This document shows, in pieces, positions 8,334 to 17,049 of a stretch of 45,762 nucleotides of DNA; the first letter of the stretch is position 1, and each line of letters begins with the position of its first letter. Location of the stretch: the NCBI GenBank assembly GCA_903935205.1, contig CAIZQU010000002.1:1-45762 (forward strand). The letters are read 5' to 3'. The translations under genes were made by a program, and so were the position numbers. Origin of the DNA: an uncultured cyanobacterium (GTDB lineage: Bacteria; Cyanobacteriota; Cyanobacteriia; PCC-6307; Cyanobiaceae). The notes under the pieces are model-generated. The model had not been told where the DNA came from, searched no databases, and saw only the letters and a list, made by a program, of their open reading frames with translations.

Positions 8334-9020
8334 ATGCCAATCAAGTATGCAACGTCTTTGCGTGCCACGTCGGCAGCGGCATTTTTAATTGTAGGCGGTT
8401 CATATTCTGCTCATGCGGCTAACTTTGTGGGCAATGGAGGTTTTCAAGCACCAACGCTTCCGACAACTCCCCCTCGCTACTGTATCTCCTTGCCATGCAA
8501 TGAAGAGCTGTCTCCCGCCAGTGTGCCGCCTTGGCAATCCACAGTTGACATTGAAATCTGGACCACTGGCTTTTTAGGGGTGCCTGCATACGAAGGCAAT
8601 CAGTTTGCAGAAGTGAACAGCACTGGGGCTCCTCCCCTCTTTCAAGTGATCACAGGGATTCCTGCGGGAACTCCTCTCACCTATTCATTTGCCCACCGCG
8701 GCAGAGACGGTAACGACACAGTCAAGCTCAGGATCACTGATTTGGTCACGTCCGTGGACTTTGTGAATCAGGATTTTACCACTGGAAACTCTGCCTGGTC
8801 GCTATATACTGCCTCCAGTCCTTTTTTGGCATCCGGCAATAATTTAAAATTCGAGTTTATCCCCGTGTTCCCGACGATTGGTTCGGGCAATTTAATTGAT
8901 TCTGTTGCTTTGACCGGTGATCCGCCCGCCGTGCCTGGGCCGTCGCCACTGTTGGGATTCGGCACGATGCTTGGCCTGAGCTCCCGCCTGCGCCGCAGAA
9001 TCAAGCAGTCAAACTCATGA
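8334..9020 (+). CDS. Secreted protein with PEP-CTERM-like sorting tail
   Basis: A 228-residue protein with an N-terminal signal peptide (hydrophobic ATSAAAFLIVGG, probable cleavage after AHA at residue 28). The beta-rich body resembles DUF642-like proteins: NFVGNGGFQAP, then VPPWQST and AYEGNQFAEVNS. The tail from about residue 200 is VPGPSPLLG, a short hydrophobic stretch, then RLRRRIK. That is the cyanobacterial variant of the PEP-CTERM signal read by exosortase. The predicted fate is export and sorting into the envelope or an extracellular matrix; no exosortase is in the window. I chose the ATG at 8334 rather than the upstream frame start at 8310 because it directly precedes a normal signal peptide. 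GC content is visibly lower than in neighbouring housekeeping genes. The ligand and role are unknown. Confidence 0.8.
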   Translation: MPIKYATSLRATSAAAFLIVGGSYSAHAANFVGNGGFQAPTLPTTPPRYCISLPCNEELSPASVPPWQSTVDIEIWTTGFLGVPAYEGNQFAEVNSTGAPPLFQVITGIPAGTPLTYSFAHRGRDGNDTVKLRITDLVTSVDFVNQDFTTGNSAWSLYTASSPFLASGNNLKFEFIPVFPTIGSGNLIDSVALTGDPPAVPGPSPLLGFGTMLGLSSRLRRRIKQSNS

Positions 9021-9663
9021 AGGATTGATTGGCGCCAAGCTGTTGCGATTGCTCCGGTTCAGTCTCGGCTCCCCGGGGCCGAATTGGAACGATTCAACCA
9101 ACCCTCCCTCACGGGGAATCGGCACAACCCTTTCAACGGTTCGCTGTTCACCTCGATCCCGGCCGGCAATGTGGTCGCCAGCTCCTGGAGTCACCGCCCT
9201 GGCGGCCCCCGTGGTTGGCAGAAACCGTAGTGATGATTCCCAGTCCTTCCGCTCTGATCTTGACCATGAATTCAGAGCCACGGCGTCTCCACCCGTCAGG
9301 GGAACCACAGGCCAGAGGCGACAGATCTGTACTGCCGAAGCGAGCGGGCCAGATTTAGATTCAAATTCAAATTCAAATTCAAATTCAGTCTGGTCTGAAT
9401 CCGCCCCTCGATGGCAGGCAGCCGCCTCCCGACCCCGGACGGATCGTGAACGCAGAAACGAAGCTGCCCCTCCGTTCCATCCCTGCAGCCTCGAGGTGCC
9501 GAACCCAGCCGCAGGAACCGCCCGGGCTGGCGATCGCGCCTCCCTCTGAGCCCGCAGCACGCTGAGGATCCCGAGCAGCTCCGCACTGGTCGAGGCAGAT
9601 CAGCGTGCTGGGCTGCATACGATCGGGTCAGCCCCCGCCGCCGGCATCCGGCCGCTGCCGCCT
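9021..9663. other. Non-coding stretch before the radical SAM/DUF2344 gene
   Basis: 643 bases in which I support no gene. Open frames exist on both strands (for example 9025-9549 plus and 9015-9560 minus), but their products are low-complexity and match no family I know. The stretch contains an ATTCAA microsatellite (9359-9387) and a HIP1 octamer at 9530-9537. It may hold decayed coding sequence. Confidence 0.4.
9359..9387. repeat. ATTCAA hexanucleotide microsatellite (4.8 copies)
   Basis: Four perfect ATTCAA units followed by ATTCA run from 9359 to 9387. The tract is embedded in GC-rich non-coding DNA, so its AT-rich composition stands out. It is 277 bases upstream of the next gene. Confidence 0.9.
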
Positions 9664-12558
9664 GTGACCGTTGCTGCCACCACGCCCGTCGCCGCCGCCC
9701 TCGGCCCTGCGCCCGTCGACTTCGATGCCCTGGTGGATCTGACCGTCAGCAGGCCAGCCCGCTACCTGGGCAACGAGCTCGGCGTGCGGCCGCGCGACTG
9801 GAACGCTGACTGGAGCGAGGCCGGCGTGCGCTGGGCGCTCACCTACCCCGAGGTCTACGAAGTGGGCGCCAGCAACAGCGGCCACATCATTCTCTACTCC
9901 ATCCTCAACAGCGTTCCGGGCCAGCTGTGCGACCGCAGCTATCTGCCGGCGCCGGATCTGGCCGCCCGTCTGCGCGAGCGCGGCGCACCCCTGTTCGCGG
10001 TGGAGAGCCGCCGGCCCCTGGCCGCCTTTGACATCCTCGGCTTCTCGCTCAGTTACGAGCTCGGGGGCACCAACATCCTCGAGATGCTGGCGTTGGCCGC
10101 CATTCCGATCCACGCCGCCGATCGCGGCGACCTGCCCCTGGCCGATCCGGCGGCACCGCCGCTGATCTTCGCCGGCGGCCCCACCGCCACCAGCAACCCG
10201 GAGCCCTTCGCCGCCTTCTTCGATTTCATGGCCCTCGGCGACGGCGAGGAGTTGCTGCCCGAGATCGGTCTGGTGGTGGCGGAGGCCAGGGCCGCCGGTC
10301 TCACGCGCCGGGCGCTGCTGCGCGATCTGGCCCGGGTGCCGGGCGTGTATGTGCCCAGCCTCTACGCCCCCGGCGCCGATGGGGTCTCGATCGAGCCCCT
10401 GGAGCCTGGCCTGCCGGTGCGCATCCAGCGCCGCACCGCCACGCCGATGCCCCACTACGCCATGGGGCTGGTGCCGCATGTGGAGACGGTGCACGACCGG
10501 CTCACGGTCGAGATCCGCCGCGGCTGCACCCGCGGCTGTCGCTTCTGTCAGCCCGGCATGCTCACCCGCCCCGCCCGCGATGTGGAGCCGGAGGCGGTGA
10601 TCGAGGCGATCGAAACCGGCATGGAGCGCACCGGCTACGCCGATTTCTCCCTGCTCTCGCTGAGCTGCAGCGACTACCTGGCCCTGCCGGCGGTGGGGGT
10701 GGAGCTGCGCAACCGCCTGGCCGATCGCAATGTCACCCTCACCCTGCCCAGTCAGCGGGTCGATCGCTTCGACCCGACCATCGCCCACATCATCGGCGGC
10801 ACCCGCAAGGGTGGGCTCACCTTCGCGCCGGAGGCCGGCAGCCAGCGGCTGCGGGACATCGTCAACAAGGGCCTCACCGACGCTGAGCTGCTGCGGGGTA
10901 TCCGCACGGCGATGCAGAGCGGCTACCGCAAGGTGAAGCTCTATTTCATGATCGGCCTGCCCGGCGAGGCTGACGCTGATGTGATCGGCATCGCCGACAC
11001 CTGCCGGGCGCTGCAGGAGCGTTGCCGCGATCTGGGCCGCCTGGAGCTCAACCTCACGATCAGCAACTTCACCCCCAAACCCCACACGCCCTTTCAGTGG
11101 CACAGCGTCAGCACCGCGGAGTTCCTGCGCCGCCAGCAGCTGCTGCGTGGCGCCCTGCGCGGTCTGCGCGGCATCAAGACCAACTTCACCGATGTGCGGC
11201 TTTCGGCCGTGGAGGATTTCATCGGCCGTGGCGACCGCCGCCTGGCTCCGGTGATCGAGGCCGCCTGGCGGGCCGGGGCCGGCCTCGATGCCTGGTTCGA
11301 GTCGGCTGAACGCACCCACAGGGCCTGGACCGGGGCGATCGAGGCGGCCGGCCTCGGCGGCCGCTACCGGGCCCTGGAGATGGGGGGCTGGAGCGCCGCC
11401 GAGGCGATGGACAGCGCGGATCTCGAGAGCTTCTGCCGCCAGCCCCTGCCCTGGGATCACATCGACAGTGGCGTCAGCAAGGCCTGGTTGGCCGAGGACC
11501 TGGGCCGCGCCCTGGCCGCCGCCGTCGTGCCCGATTGCTCCTTTGAAGGCTGCAGCAGCTGCGGTGTCTGTGGCCCTGAGCTGGGGCACAACGTGGTGAT
11601 CCCGCCACCTCCCGTGCCCGCGGCCCTGCCCCGCCGCGCCCCCGCCAGCGATCGGGTCGCCCGCCTGCGCTTCGGTTTCGCCAAGGGGGGCTCCCTGGCC
11701 CTGATCAGCCACCTGGACACCCTGAGGATGTTGGAGCGGGCCCTGCGACGCAGCGGCCTGCCGGTGAGCTTCAGCGGCGGTTTCCACCCGATGCCGCGCC
11801 TGCAGCTGGCCCTGCCCCTGCCGCTCGGGGTGGTGGGGGGAGGGGAGTGGTTGGATCTGGAGTTCACGCAGCCGGTGGACCCCGAAGCCGCCCGCCAGAC
11901 CCTGTCAGCCCAGCTGCCGGAGGAGTTTCGCTTGCTTTCGGTGGCGGCGGTGCCGGTCGCAGCCCCGAGCCTCTCCCAGGAGCTCTGTGCCGCGGTCTGG
12001 CGCTTCAGCCTGGTTGCTGCTGAGCCAGGGGAGCAGGCCGAGAAGCCGGCTGATCTCCAGGCCGTGGCCGGGATGGGAACGACGGCGGCCGTCCAGGCAG
12101 GGGGTGGCGCCTCAGCCATCCCAACACTGGCGGACTGGCGGCGGGCGATCGACGGCCTGCTGGGGGCCAGCGCGCTGCCCTGGCGGGACACCGACAAGAA
12201 GGGGCGCCCCCGGGAGCGGGATTGCCGTCCCTATCTGCTCGGCCTGGCGCTCCTTGAGCCGGATGCCCCGGCCCCGATGGCCTGCGCTGCTGCGGCGTCA
12301 TCCGAAGCGCCGGCGGCGCTGAACCGTGGGGAGCCGGGGGGCTTCGCCTGGGTGGGGCCAGCCGGAGCCCCCGCTTCCGCCCCGGCGGAACCAACGGACT
12401 CCTGCACCGCGGTCATCCTGACGCTGGACGCCGCCATTGACCGGCAGGGACGCAGCCTGCGGCCCGAGCAGATCGCCCGCTGGCTGGAGGATGCCCTGGG
12501 CTGTTCGCTGCGGCTGCAGGCGGTGGAACGCCAATCACTGCGGCTGGGCCCGTGCTAA
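9664..12558 (+). CDS. Radical SAM protein fused to a DUF2344 domain (TIGR03960/TIGR03936 type)
   Basis: A 964-residue protein. Residues ~25-270 form a B12-binding-like N-terminal region (TYPEVYEVGASNSGHIILYS). Residues ~275-560 are the radical SAM core with C288-x3-C292-x2-C295 in RRGCTRGCRFCQ and a GLPGE turn. From ~residue 664 the DUF2344 domain begins (RLRFGFAKGGSLALISHLD, then FSGGFHPMPRLQLALPLPLG). In many bacteria the two halves are separate neighbouring genes; in cyanobacteria they are commonly fused, as here. The C-terminal 200 residues contain Ala/Pro/Gly-rich inserts that look like lineage-specific expansion. The reaction is not established. It starts with GTG at 9664; no upstream start exists in frame. 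The neighbouring rne matches the frequent association of this family with RNase E/G. Confidence 0.9.
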   Translation: MTVAATTPVAAALGPAPVDFDALVDLTVSRPARYLGNELGVRPRDWNADWSEAGVRWALTYPEVYEVGASNSGHIILYSILNSVPGQLCDRSYLPAPDLAARLRERGAPLFAVESRRPLAAFDILGFSLSYELGGTNILEMLALAAIPIHAADRGDLPLADPAAPPLIFAGGPTATSNPEPFAAFFDFMALGDGEELLPEIGLVVAEARAAGLTRRALLRDLARVPGVYVPSLYAPGADGVSIEPLEPGLPVRIQRRTATPMPHYAMGLVPHVETVHDRLTVEIRRGCTRGCRFCQPGMLTRPARDVEPEAVIEAIETGMERTGYADFSLLSLSCSDYLALPAVGVELRNRLADRNVTLTLPSQRVDRFDPTIAHIIGGTRKGGLTFAPEAGSQRLRDIVNKGLTDAELLRGIRTAMQSGYRKVKLYFMIGLPGEADADVIGIADTCRALQERCRDLGRLELNLTISNFTPKPHTPFQWHSVSTAEFLRRQQLLRGALRGLRGIKTNFTDVRLSAVEDFIGRGDRRLAPVIEAAWRAGAGLDAWFESAERTHRAWTGAIEAAGLGGRYRALEMGGWSAAEAMDSADLESFCRQPLPWDHIDSGVSKAWLAEDLGRALAAAVVPDCSFEGCSSCGVCGPELGHNVVIPPPPVPAALPRRAPASDRVARLRFGFAKGGSLALISHLDTLRMLERALRRSGLPVSFSGGFHPMPRLQLALPLPLGVVGGGEWLDLEFTQPVDPEAARQTLSAQLPEEFRLLSVAAVPVAAPSLSQELCAAVWRFSLVAAEPGEQAEKPADLQAVAGMGTTAAVQAGGGASAIPTLADWRRAIDGLLGASALPWRDTDKKGRPRERDCRPYLLGLALLEPDAPAPMACAAAASSEAPAALNRGEPGGFAWVGPAGAPASAPAEPTDSCTAVILTLDAAIDRQGRSLRPEQIARWLEDALGCSLRLQAVERQSLRLGPC

Positions 12559-12943
12559 CTTAAGGCAGAGGGATGAGAAAAGGCCCTACCGCCAACCCTT
12601 CCCCTCCAGACGCTTTCCCTCCCCAGGTCGCCCAAGCGAACCGCCCACGGGAAGCGCTACCGCTGACCACCATCCCAGCGTTCGGTTTTCGCTGTTTTTC
12701 AGGCAGGTTTTTGTTTCGCTCGCCATGGCGACGAACGACTCCTGTCCATCCCCGCAACCGACCAGGTGCGGGAACGCACCATCCGCAGCAGGCCGCGACG
12801 CCCTAGACCTCTCCGGTGCTTCCAGGACGTGCCTGTTTTCAGGCGCCTGAGCTCCCCAGCTTGGTGCACTGCGGTGCCTCGTTCATCTCCTCCCCCTCCT
12901 GCCCTTACCGGCAGGGCTCCCCTGAGCCCAGCAAATCTTTGCC
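12559..12943 (+). promoter_or_regulatory. Long U-rich leader of rne
   Basis: 385 bases without a gene between the radical SAM stop and the rne start. A strongly U-rich stretch (about 12683-12722, several runs of 4-5 T) and a second TGTTTTCAGG copy near 12833 stand out in otherwise GC-rich DNA. In other bacteria, including Synechocystis, RNase E cleaves its own U-rich 5' UTR to limit its level. The same autoregulation is a reasonable inference here. No intrinsic terminator separates the two genes, so read-through from upstream is possible. Confidence 0.5.
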
Positions 12944-14941
12944 ATGCCCCAGCAGATCGTCATCGCTGAGCAGCTGCGGATCGCCGCGGTGCTCAGCGAC
13001 GAACGGGTTGACGAACTGATCGTCGCCCAGGGCCGATATCAAATTGGTGATGTTTATTTGGGCACGGTTGAAAACGTGCTCCCGGGCATCGATGCCGCCT
13101 TTGTAAACATCGGCGAGAGTGAGAAAAACGGTTTCATTCACATCACTGACCTTGGCCCCCTCCGGCTGCGCAAGGGTGGTGCTGGTATCACTGAGCTGCT
13201 CGAGCCCCGTCAGAAGGTGCTGGTGCAGGTGATGAAGGAGCCCACCGGCAGCAAGGGTCCTCGCCTCACCGGCAACCTCTCCCTGCCTGGGCGCTTCCTG
13301 GTGCTCCAGCCCCATGGCCAGGGGGTGAGCATCTCCCGGCGGATCAACGGCGAGAACGAGCGCAACCGCCTGCGGGCTCTGGGTGTATTGATCAAGCCAC
13401 CCGGTGCCGGGCTGCTGGTCCGTACCGAGGCCGAAGGGGTGAGCGAAGACCTGCTCATCGACGATCTTGAGACCCTGTTGCGCCAATGGGAGGCGATTCA
13501 GCAGGCCGCCGAGAATGCCAGCCCACCGGTGCTGCTCAACCGTGATGAGGATTTCATCCATCGGGTGCTGCGCGATTTCTACAGCCCTGAGGTGGTGCGT
13601 GTCGTTGTCGACAGCCCCGATGCGGTCGGTCGTGTCCAATCCTTCCTCGCTGCCGACCCCTCGGTCCTGCAGGTCGAGTGCCACGCCGAACCCACCGAGA
13701 TCCTCGAGCACTACCGCGTCAATGCCGCCATCCGCGATGCGCTCAAGCCCAGGGTGGAACTGCCTTCGGGCGGTTATGTGATCATCGAGCCCACCGAGGC
13801 GTTGACGGTGATCGATGTCAACTCCGGCTCCTTCACCCGCTCGGCCAATGCCCGCGAGACGGTGCTCTGGACCAACTGCGAGGCAGCGGTCGAGATCGCC
13901 CGCCAGCTGAGGCTGCGCAACATCGGTGGTGTGGTGATCGTCGATTTCATCGACATGGATTCCCGCCGCGACCAGCTGCAGCTGCTGGAACATTTCACCC
14001 AGGCAGTCCGTCACGACAGCGCCCGTCCCCAGATTGCCCAGCTCACCGAATTAGGACTGGTTGAGCTCACCCGCAAACGCCAGGGTCAGAACATCTACGA
14101 ACTGTTCGGCCGACCCTGTCCCAGCTGCGGTGGCCTCGGCCATGTGGCCGTGCTTCCCGGTCGTGACACCCTGCAACTTCTGGCCACCGTCTCAGGCTTG
14201 GTGCGGACCGCCACGCCCGCCCGCAGTGAGACCGCTCCGGCCCAGAGTGCCACCGTCGTCGCGGAAGGTGCTGGTGGCAGCCGTCGCCGTCGTGGCGGTC
14301 GCGGTGGCCGCGGTGGCGACGCCGGTGATGGCCTTCCGCTGGCCGTCGGCATCGCCGCAGACACCCTGCCCGTTGGCGGCCCGATCGAAACCGCTGGCGA
14401 TGCTGGCCCCCGCCGCCAGGAGCCTGAGGTGGTCGCCGTGCCCATGGATGATGAGCAGGAGCGGGTCTTCGGCTGGATGGGCCTCAATCCGGCCCTGCTG
14501 CTTGATCCGGTCCCCGCCGGTGATGCGCTGATGGTGCGCGTCGTGCGCCCTGGGGTTGATCCTGAGGCGGTGATTGAGGAAGCCCGCCAGCAGGCCGCCG
14601 CCAATGGCTCACGCCGCCGTCGCCGCGGCCGGGGTGGTGAGGGACGAGGCGGTTCAGAGCTGTCCCAGGAAGAGGGCAGCCGCGGCGGCGGCGCCGCTGG
14701 CGAGGGTTCCGAACCATCGCGCCGGGATGCACTCCAGGATGAGGATTTTCAGGTGGTCCCGGTGCTGCCGGTCCACCCCCACCCCGCCGAACTGGTCACC
14801 GTGGCGGTGCCCCTGGGGCGTGCCGCCGCCGCTCCAACCAGCCCTCCCGCCAATGAGCCCGTTGGCAGCCCCGATCAGGAGGAGTCGGAAGCCAGTGGTG
14901 AACCCCGCCGCCGCCGCCGCCGTTCCTCCGCCCTCCTCTGA
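12944..14941 (+). CDS. rne: Ribonuclease E/G family endoribonuclease
   Basis: A 665-residue RNase E that cleaves single-stranded AU-rich RNA in mRNA decay and rRNA/tRNA processing. An S1 domain lies near residues 34-125 ([20 protein letters not shown]). The DNase I-like catalytic domain has Mg-binding residues D291 in [10 protein letters not shown] and D334 in DFIDMD, and a Zn-link C392-P-S-C395. The C-terminal ~250 residues are disordered, Arg/Gly/Ala-rich. The chain ends with six arginines then SSA (655-663), the motif reported to bind polynucleotide phosphorylase in cyanobacterial RNase E. It is compact compared with the ~1060-residue E. coli enzyme, as usual in cyanobacteria. The 3' end overlaps rnhB by 47 bases. 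Confidence 0.96.
   Translation: MPQQIVIAEQLRIAAVLSDERVDELIVAQGRYQIGDVYLGTVENVLPGIDAAFVNIGESEKNGFIHITDLGPLRLRKGGAGITELLEPRQKVLVQVMKEPTGSKGPRLTGNLSLPGRFLVLQPHGQGVSISRRINGENERNRLRALGVLIKPPGAGLLVRTEAEGVSEDLLIDDLETLLRQWEAIQQAAENASPPVLLNRDEDFIHRVLRDFYSPEVVRVVVDSPDAVGRVQSFLAADPSVLQVECHAEPTEILEHYRVNAAIRDALKPRVELPSGGYVIIEPTEALTVIDVNSGSFTRSANARETVLWTNCEAAVEIARQLRLRNIGGVVIVDFIDMDSRRDQLQLLEHFTQAVRHDSARPQIAQLTELGLVELTRKRQGQNIYELFGRPCPSCGGLGHVAVLPGRDTLQLLATVSGLVRTATPARSETAPAQSATVVAEGAGGSRRRRGGRGGRGGDAGDGLPLAVGIAADTLPVGGPIETAGDAGPRRQEPEVVAVPMDDEQERVFGWMGLNPALLLDPVPAGDALMVRVVRPGVDPEAVIEEARQQAAANGSRRRRRGRGGEGRGGSELSQEEGSRGGGAAGEGSEPSRRDALQDEDFQVVPVLPVHPHPAELVTVAVPLGRAAAAPTSPPANEPVGSPDQEESEASGEPRRRRRRSSALL
14877..14884 (+). 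promoter_or_regulatory. Shine-Dalgarno sequence deciding the rnhB start
   Basis: AGGAGGAG inside the 3' end of rne, 10 bases before the GTG at 14895. It is one of the few strong ribosome-binding sites in the window. It supports a start for rnhB within rne rather than the much earlier ATG at 14574 in the same frame. Confidence 0.65.
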
Positions 14942-15557
14942 CGCCGCCGTCTGGGCTGGCTTCGATCCAGCCCATTGCGCCGGTGTCGATGAGGTGGGCC
15001 GCGGCTGTCTGTTTGGGCCGGTGATGGCCGGTGCCGTCGTGCTGGCCGCTGAAGCCCTTGCCCCGCTGGCTGCCGCGGGGCTCACCGACAGCAAGAAGCT
15101 CAGCCCCCGCCGCCGCCAGGCCCTGGTGCCCCTGATCCGCTCCCTGGCCCTGCAGTGGTCCCTCGGCCAGGCCAGCGCCGCCGAGATCGACCGGCTCGGC
15201 ATCCGCACCGCCACCGAACGGGCCATGCTCCGCGCCCTGCAACGGCTGCCGTCCCGGCCTCCGTTACTGCTGGTCGACGGCAACCTGCCCCTGCGGGGCT
15301 GGTCTGGATCCCAGCGCACCCTGGTCCAGGGCGATTCCCGCTGCCTGGCCATCGCCGCTGCCAGCGTGCTCGCCAAGGAGGAACGGGATGCCCTGATCCG
15401 CCGTCTGGCTGGCCGCCATCCCGGCTACGGCCTTGAGCGCCATGTTGGCTATGGCACCGCCGAACACCGTCGTGCCCTCGCCAGCCTGGGTCCCACGCCC
15501 TTGCACCGCCACAGCTTTCTCACTCGCCGCCCGGCCGCCTCGATTCCGGGGCTGTGA
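14895..15557 (+). CDS. rnhB: Ribonuclease HII
   Basis: A 220-residue enzyme that cuts RNA in RNA-DNA hybrids and single ribonucleotides embedded in DNA. The [13 protein letters not shown] motif supplies D32 and E33, LLLVDG the third acidic residue, and [12 protein letters not shown] the conserved late helix. The frame is open from 14574, but that upstream part is an out-of-frame reading of the rne tail. The GTG at 14895 (an adjacent GTG at 14898 is the alternative) follows a strong AGGAGGAG. It overlaps rne, so the two are co-transcribed and probably coupled. The order rne-rnhB is common in cyanobacteria. It converges on the DUF1997 gene 59 bases away, with no clear terminator. Confidence 0.93.
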   Translation: MVNPAAAAAVPPPSSDAAVWAGFDPAHCAGVDEVGRGCLFGPVMAGAVVLAAEALAPLAAAGLTDSKKLSPRRRQALVPLIRSLALQWSLGQASAAEIDRLGIRTATERAMLRALQRLPSRPPLLLVDGNLPLRGWSGSQRTLVQGDSRCLAIAAASVLAKEERDALIRRLAGRHPGYGLERHVGYGTAEHRRALASLGPTPLHRHSFLTRRPAASIPGL

Positions 15558-15616
15558 CGGGTTCCCACCCTGCTGGCCTCCTGGCTGCCGATCTCGCCTC
15601 CCAGGCCTCTGGGTGG

Positions 15617-16153
15617 TCAGTCCGGACCCTCGCTTTCAGGACTTCGTCCGGCGCACCAGTCGTGGAAATCAGCGATCAGCTGCTGGCTCACCCGTTTGCG
15701 AATGCCCAGCAGGATGGCGCTGAGCACCGATCGCCCTGTGGCTTCCAGGGCCGGGGCTGGAATCAGGCGCAGCAGAGGCGGTCGGCTGACCTGCACCGCC
15801 AGGCTGGCCTCACCCTCCAGGCCATTCCCCCGGGCCTGCAGCCACGACTGCAACTGGAGCTGGAAGTCGTCGACCAGGCCCAGCCCCTCCAGCTGGCAGT
15901 CCAGGGCCTGCAGCACCAGCCGACCGGGTTCGTGGTGGGCCTGGAGCTCCACCACCGGTTGGATCTGGAGCTGGAACACCTGCACCCGGGTGACGTTGTA
16001 GCGATAGCGCCCAGGACCGAGCTGTTCGAGTTGGCGTTCATCAAGCAGCGCCCTGACCACCCGTCCCTCGTCATCGAGGTAGGAGGGGAGGAGAGCCGCC
16101 GGTTCGATCACCGGCAGACTCAGCTGCTGACTGGCGCTGAAGGCCAGGGGCAT
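15617..16153 (-). CDS. DUF1997 family protein
   Basis: A protein of about 178 residues resembling the cyanobacterial and plastid DUF1997 family. It has a compact START-like alpha/beta fold by pattern: alternating strands such as GPGRYRYNVTRVQVFQLQIQ and a long C-terminal helix. No catalytic motif is visible and the function is unknown. I chose the ATG at 16151-16153 (MPLAFSASQQ) because the earlier in-frame ATG at 16198 would run into the pheA leader. That start codon forms one end of a perfect palindrome, 16151-16176. It is divergent from pheA and convergent with rnhB. Confidence 0.75.
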   Translation of the reverse strand: MPLAFSASQQLSLPVIEPAALLPSYLDDEGRVVRALLDERQLEQLGPGRYRYNVTRVQVFQLQIQPVVELQAHHEPGRLVLQALDCQLEGLGLVDDFQLQLQSWLQARGNGLEGEASLAVQVSRPPLLRLIPAPALEATGRSVLSAILLGIRKRVSQQLIADFHDWCAGRSPESEGPD

Positions 16154-16176
16154 GGCCTGCAGGCCGGCAGGCCATG
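16151..16176. promoter_or_regulatory. Perfect 10-bp palindrome between DUF1997 and pheA
   Basis: CATGGCCTGC (16151-16160) and GCAGGCCATG (16167-16176) are exact reverse complements around a 6-base loop. One end contains the ATG of the DUF1997 gene on the minus strand; the other contains an in-frame ATG of pheA on the plus strand. It sits in the only space between two divergent genes. It is a candidate operator or paired mRNA structure over both starts. Confidence 0.6.
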
Positions 16177-16203
16177 ATCCTATCGGCAGCCCCTCCATCC
16201 ACC

Positions 16204-17049
16204 ATGCGTCTTGCCTTTCTCGGTCCCGTCGGCACCTACGGCGAGCAGGCGGCCCAGCGGCTTGCGGCCCTGGAGGGTATGGCGGCCGAGCTGGTTGCCA
16301 AGCCGGTGATCCGCGCTGTGATCCAGGCCGTGGCCGATGGTGACTGCGAGGCCGCCGTGGTGCCCGTGGAGAACGCCGTGGAGGGCGGGGTGACCGCCTG
16401 CCTCGATGCCCTCTGGGAGCACCCGGAATTGCGGGTGGTTCATGCCCTGGTGCTGCCGATTCGCCATGCCCTGCTCGGCACCGGGCCGATCGCAGGCATC
16501 AGCGAGGTGCTGTCCCACCCCCAGGCCCTCGCTCAGTGCGCCCAGTGGCTGGCCGCCAACCTCCCCGGCGCCCTGCAGCTGCCCACCAATTCGACCGCCG
16601 AGGCAGCCCGGCTGGTGCGTGGCAGCCGTTTCCGGGGGGCGATCGCTTCCCGTGAGGCCGCCATCGAACACGGCCTGGATGTGTTGGCCTATCCGATCAA
16701 CGATCTTCCCGGCAATTGCACCCGCTTCCTGCTGCTGCGTCGGCAGGCTGTGGAGCGCCAGGGGCCGTTGCTGGCCAGTCTGGCCTTCTCTCTCCAGGCC
16801 AACAGCCCCGGGGCCCTGCTGGAGGCCCTGGGCTGCTTCTCCCGCCACGGTCTGAATATGGCACGCATTGAATCTCGGCCTTCGAAGCGGGAGCTCGGCG
16901 AATACATCTTCTTCGTCGATCTCGAGATCAATGGACCCTCAGCGGGCCTGCAGCAGGCCCTCGCTGAGCTCAGACCCCTCTGCGAACACCTGGCCGTGTT
17001 CGGCGCCTATCCGCTCACCAACCTGGCTGCGGAGGAGGAGCCGGCCTGA
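16204..17049 (+). CDS. pheA: Prephenate dehydratase
   Basis: A 281-residue monofunctional enzyme converting prephenate to phenylpyruvate in phenylalanine synthesis. The periplasmic-binding-like catalytic domain runs from MRLAFLGPVGTYGEQAA to the T173-R174-F175 motif (NCTRFLLL), whose threonine is the key catalytic residue. A C-terminal ACT domain with ESRPSKRELGEY binds phenylalanine for feedback inhibition. There is no chorismate mutase domain. I prefer the ATG at 16204 to the in-frame ATG at 16174, because family members begin directly with the first strand. The last 43 bases overlap the end of the convergent methyltransferase gene. Confidence 0.95.
   Translation: MRLAFLGPVGTYGEQAAQRLAALEGMAAELVAKPVIRAVIQAVADGDCEAAVVPVENAVEGGVTACLDALWEHPELRVVHALVLPIRHALLGTGPIAGISEVLSHPQALAQCAQWLAANLPGALQLPTNSTAEAARLVRGSRFRGAIASREAAIEHGLDVLAYPINDLPGNCTRFLLLRRQAVERQGPLLASLAFSLQANSPGALLEALGCFSRHGLNMARIESRPSKRELGEYIFFVDLEINGPSAGLQQALAELRPLCEHLAVFGAYPLTNLAAEEEPA

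Noticed and set aside
9015-9560. Overlapping open frames on both strands across the ATTCAA repeat
   Set aside because: The products are Arg/Pro/Ser-rich with an SN or FE dipeptide repeat from the microsatellite; no family, no ribosome-binding site.
9628-11787. 719-codon open frame on the minus strand
   Set aside because: It lies wholly antisense to the radical SAM/DUF2344 gene. Its product is Gly/Ala/Gln/His-rich without any motif, as expected for an antisense frame of a GC-rich gene.
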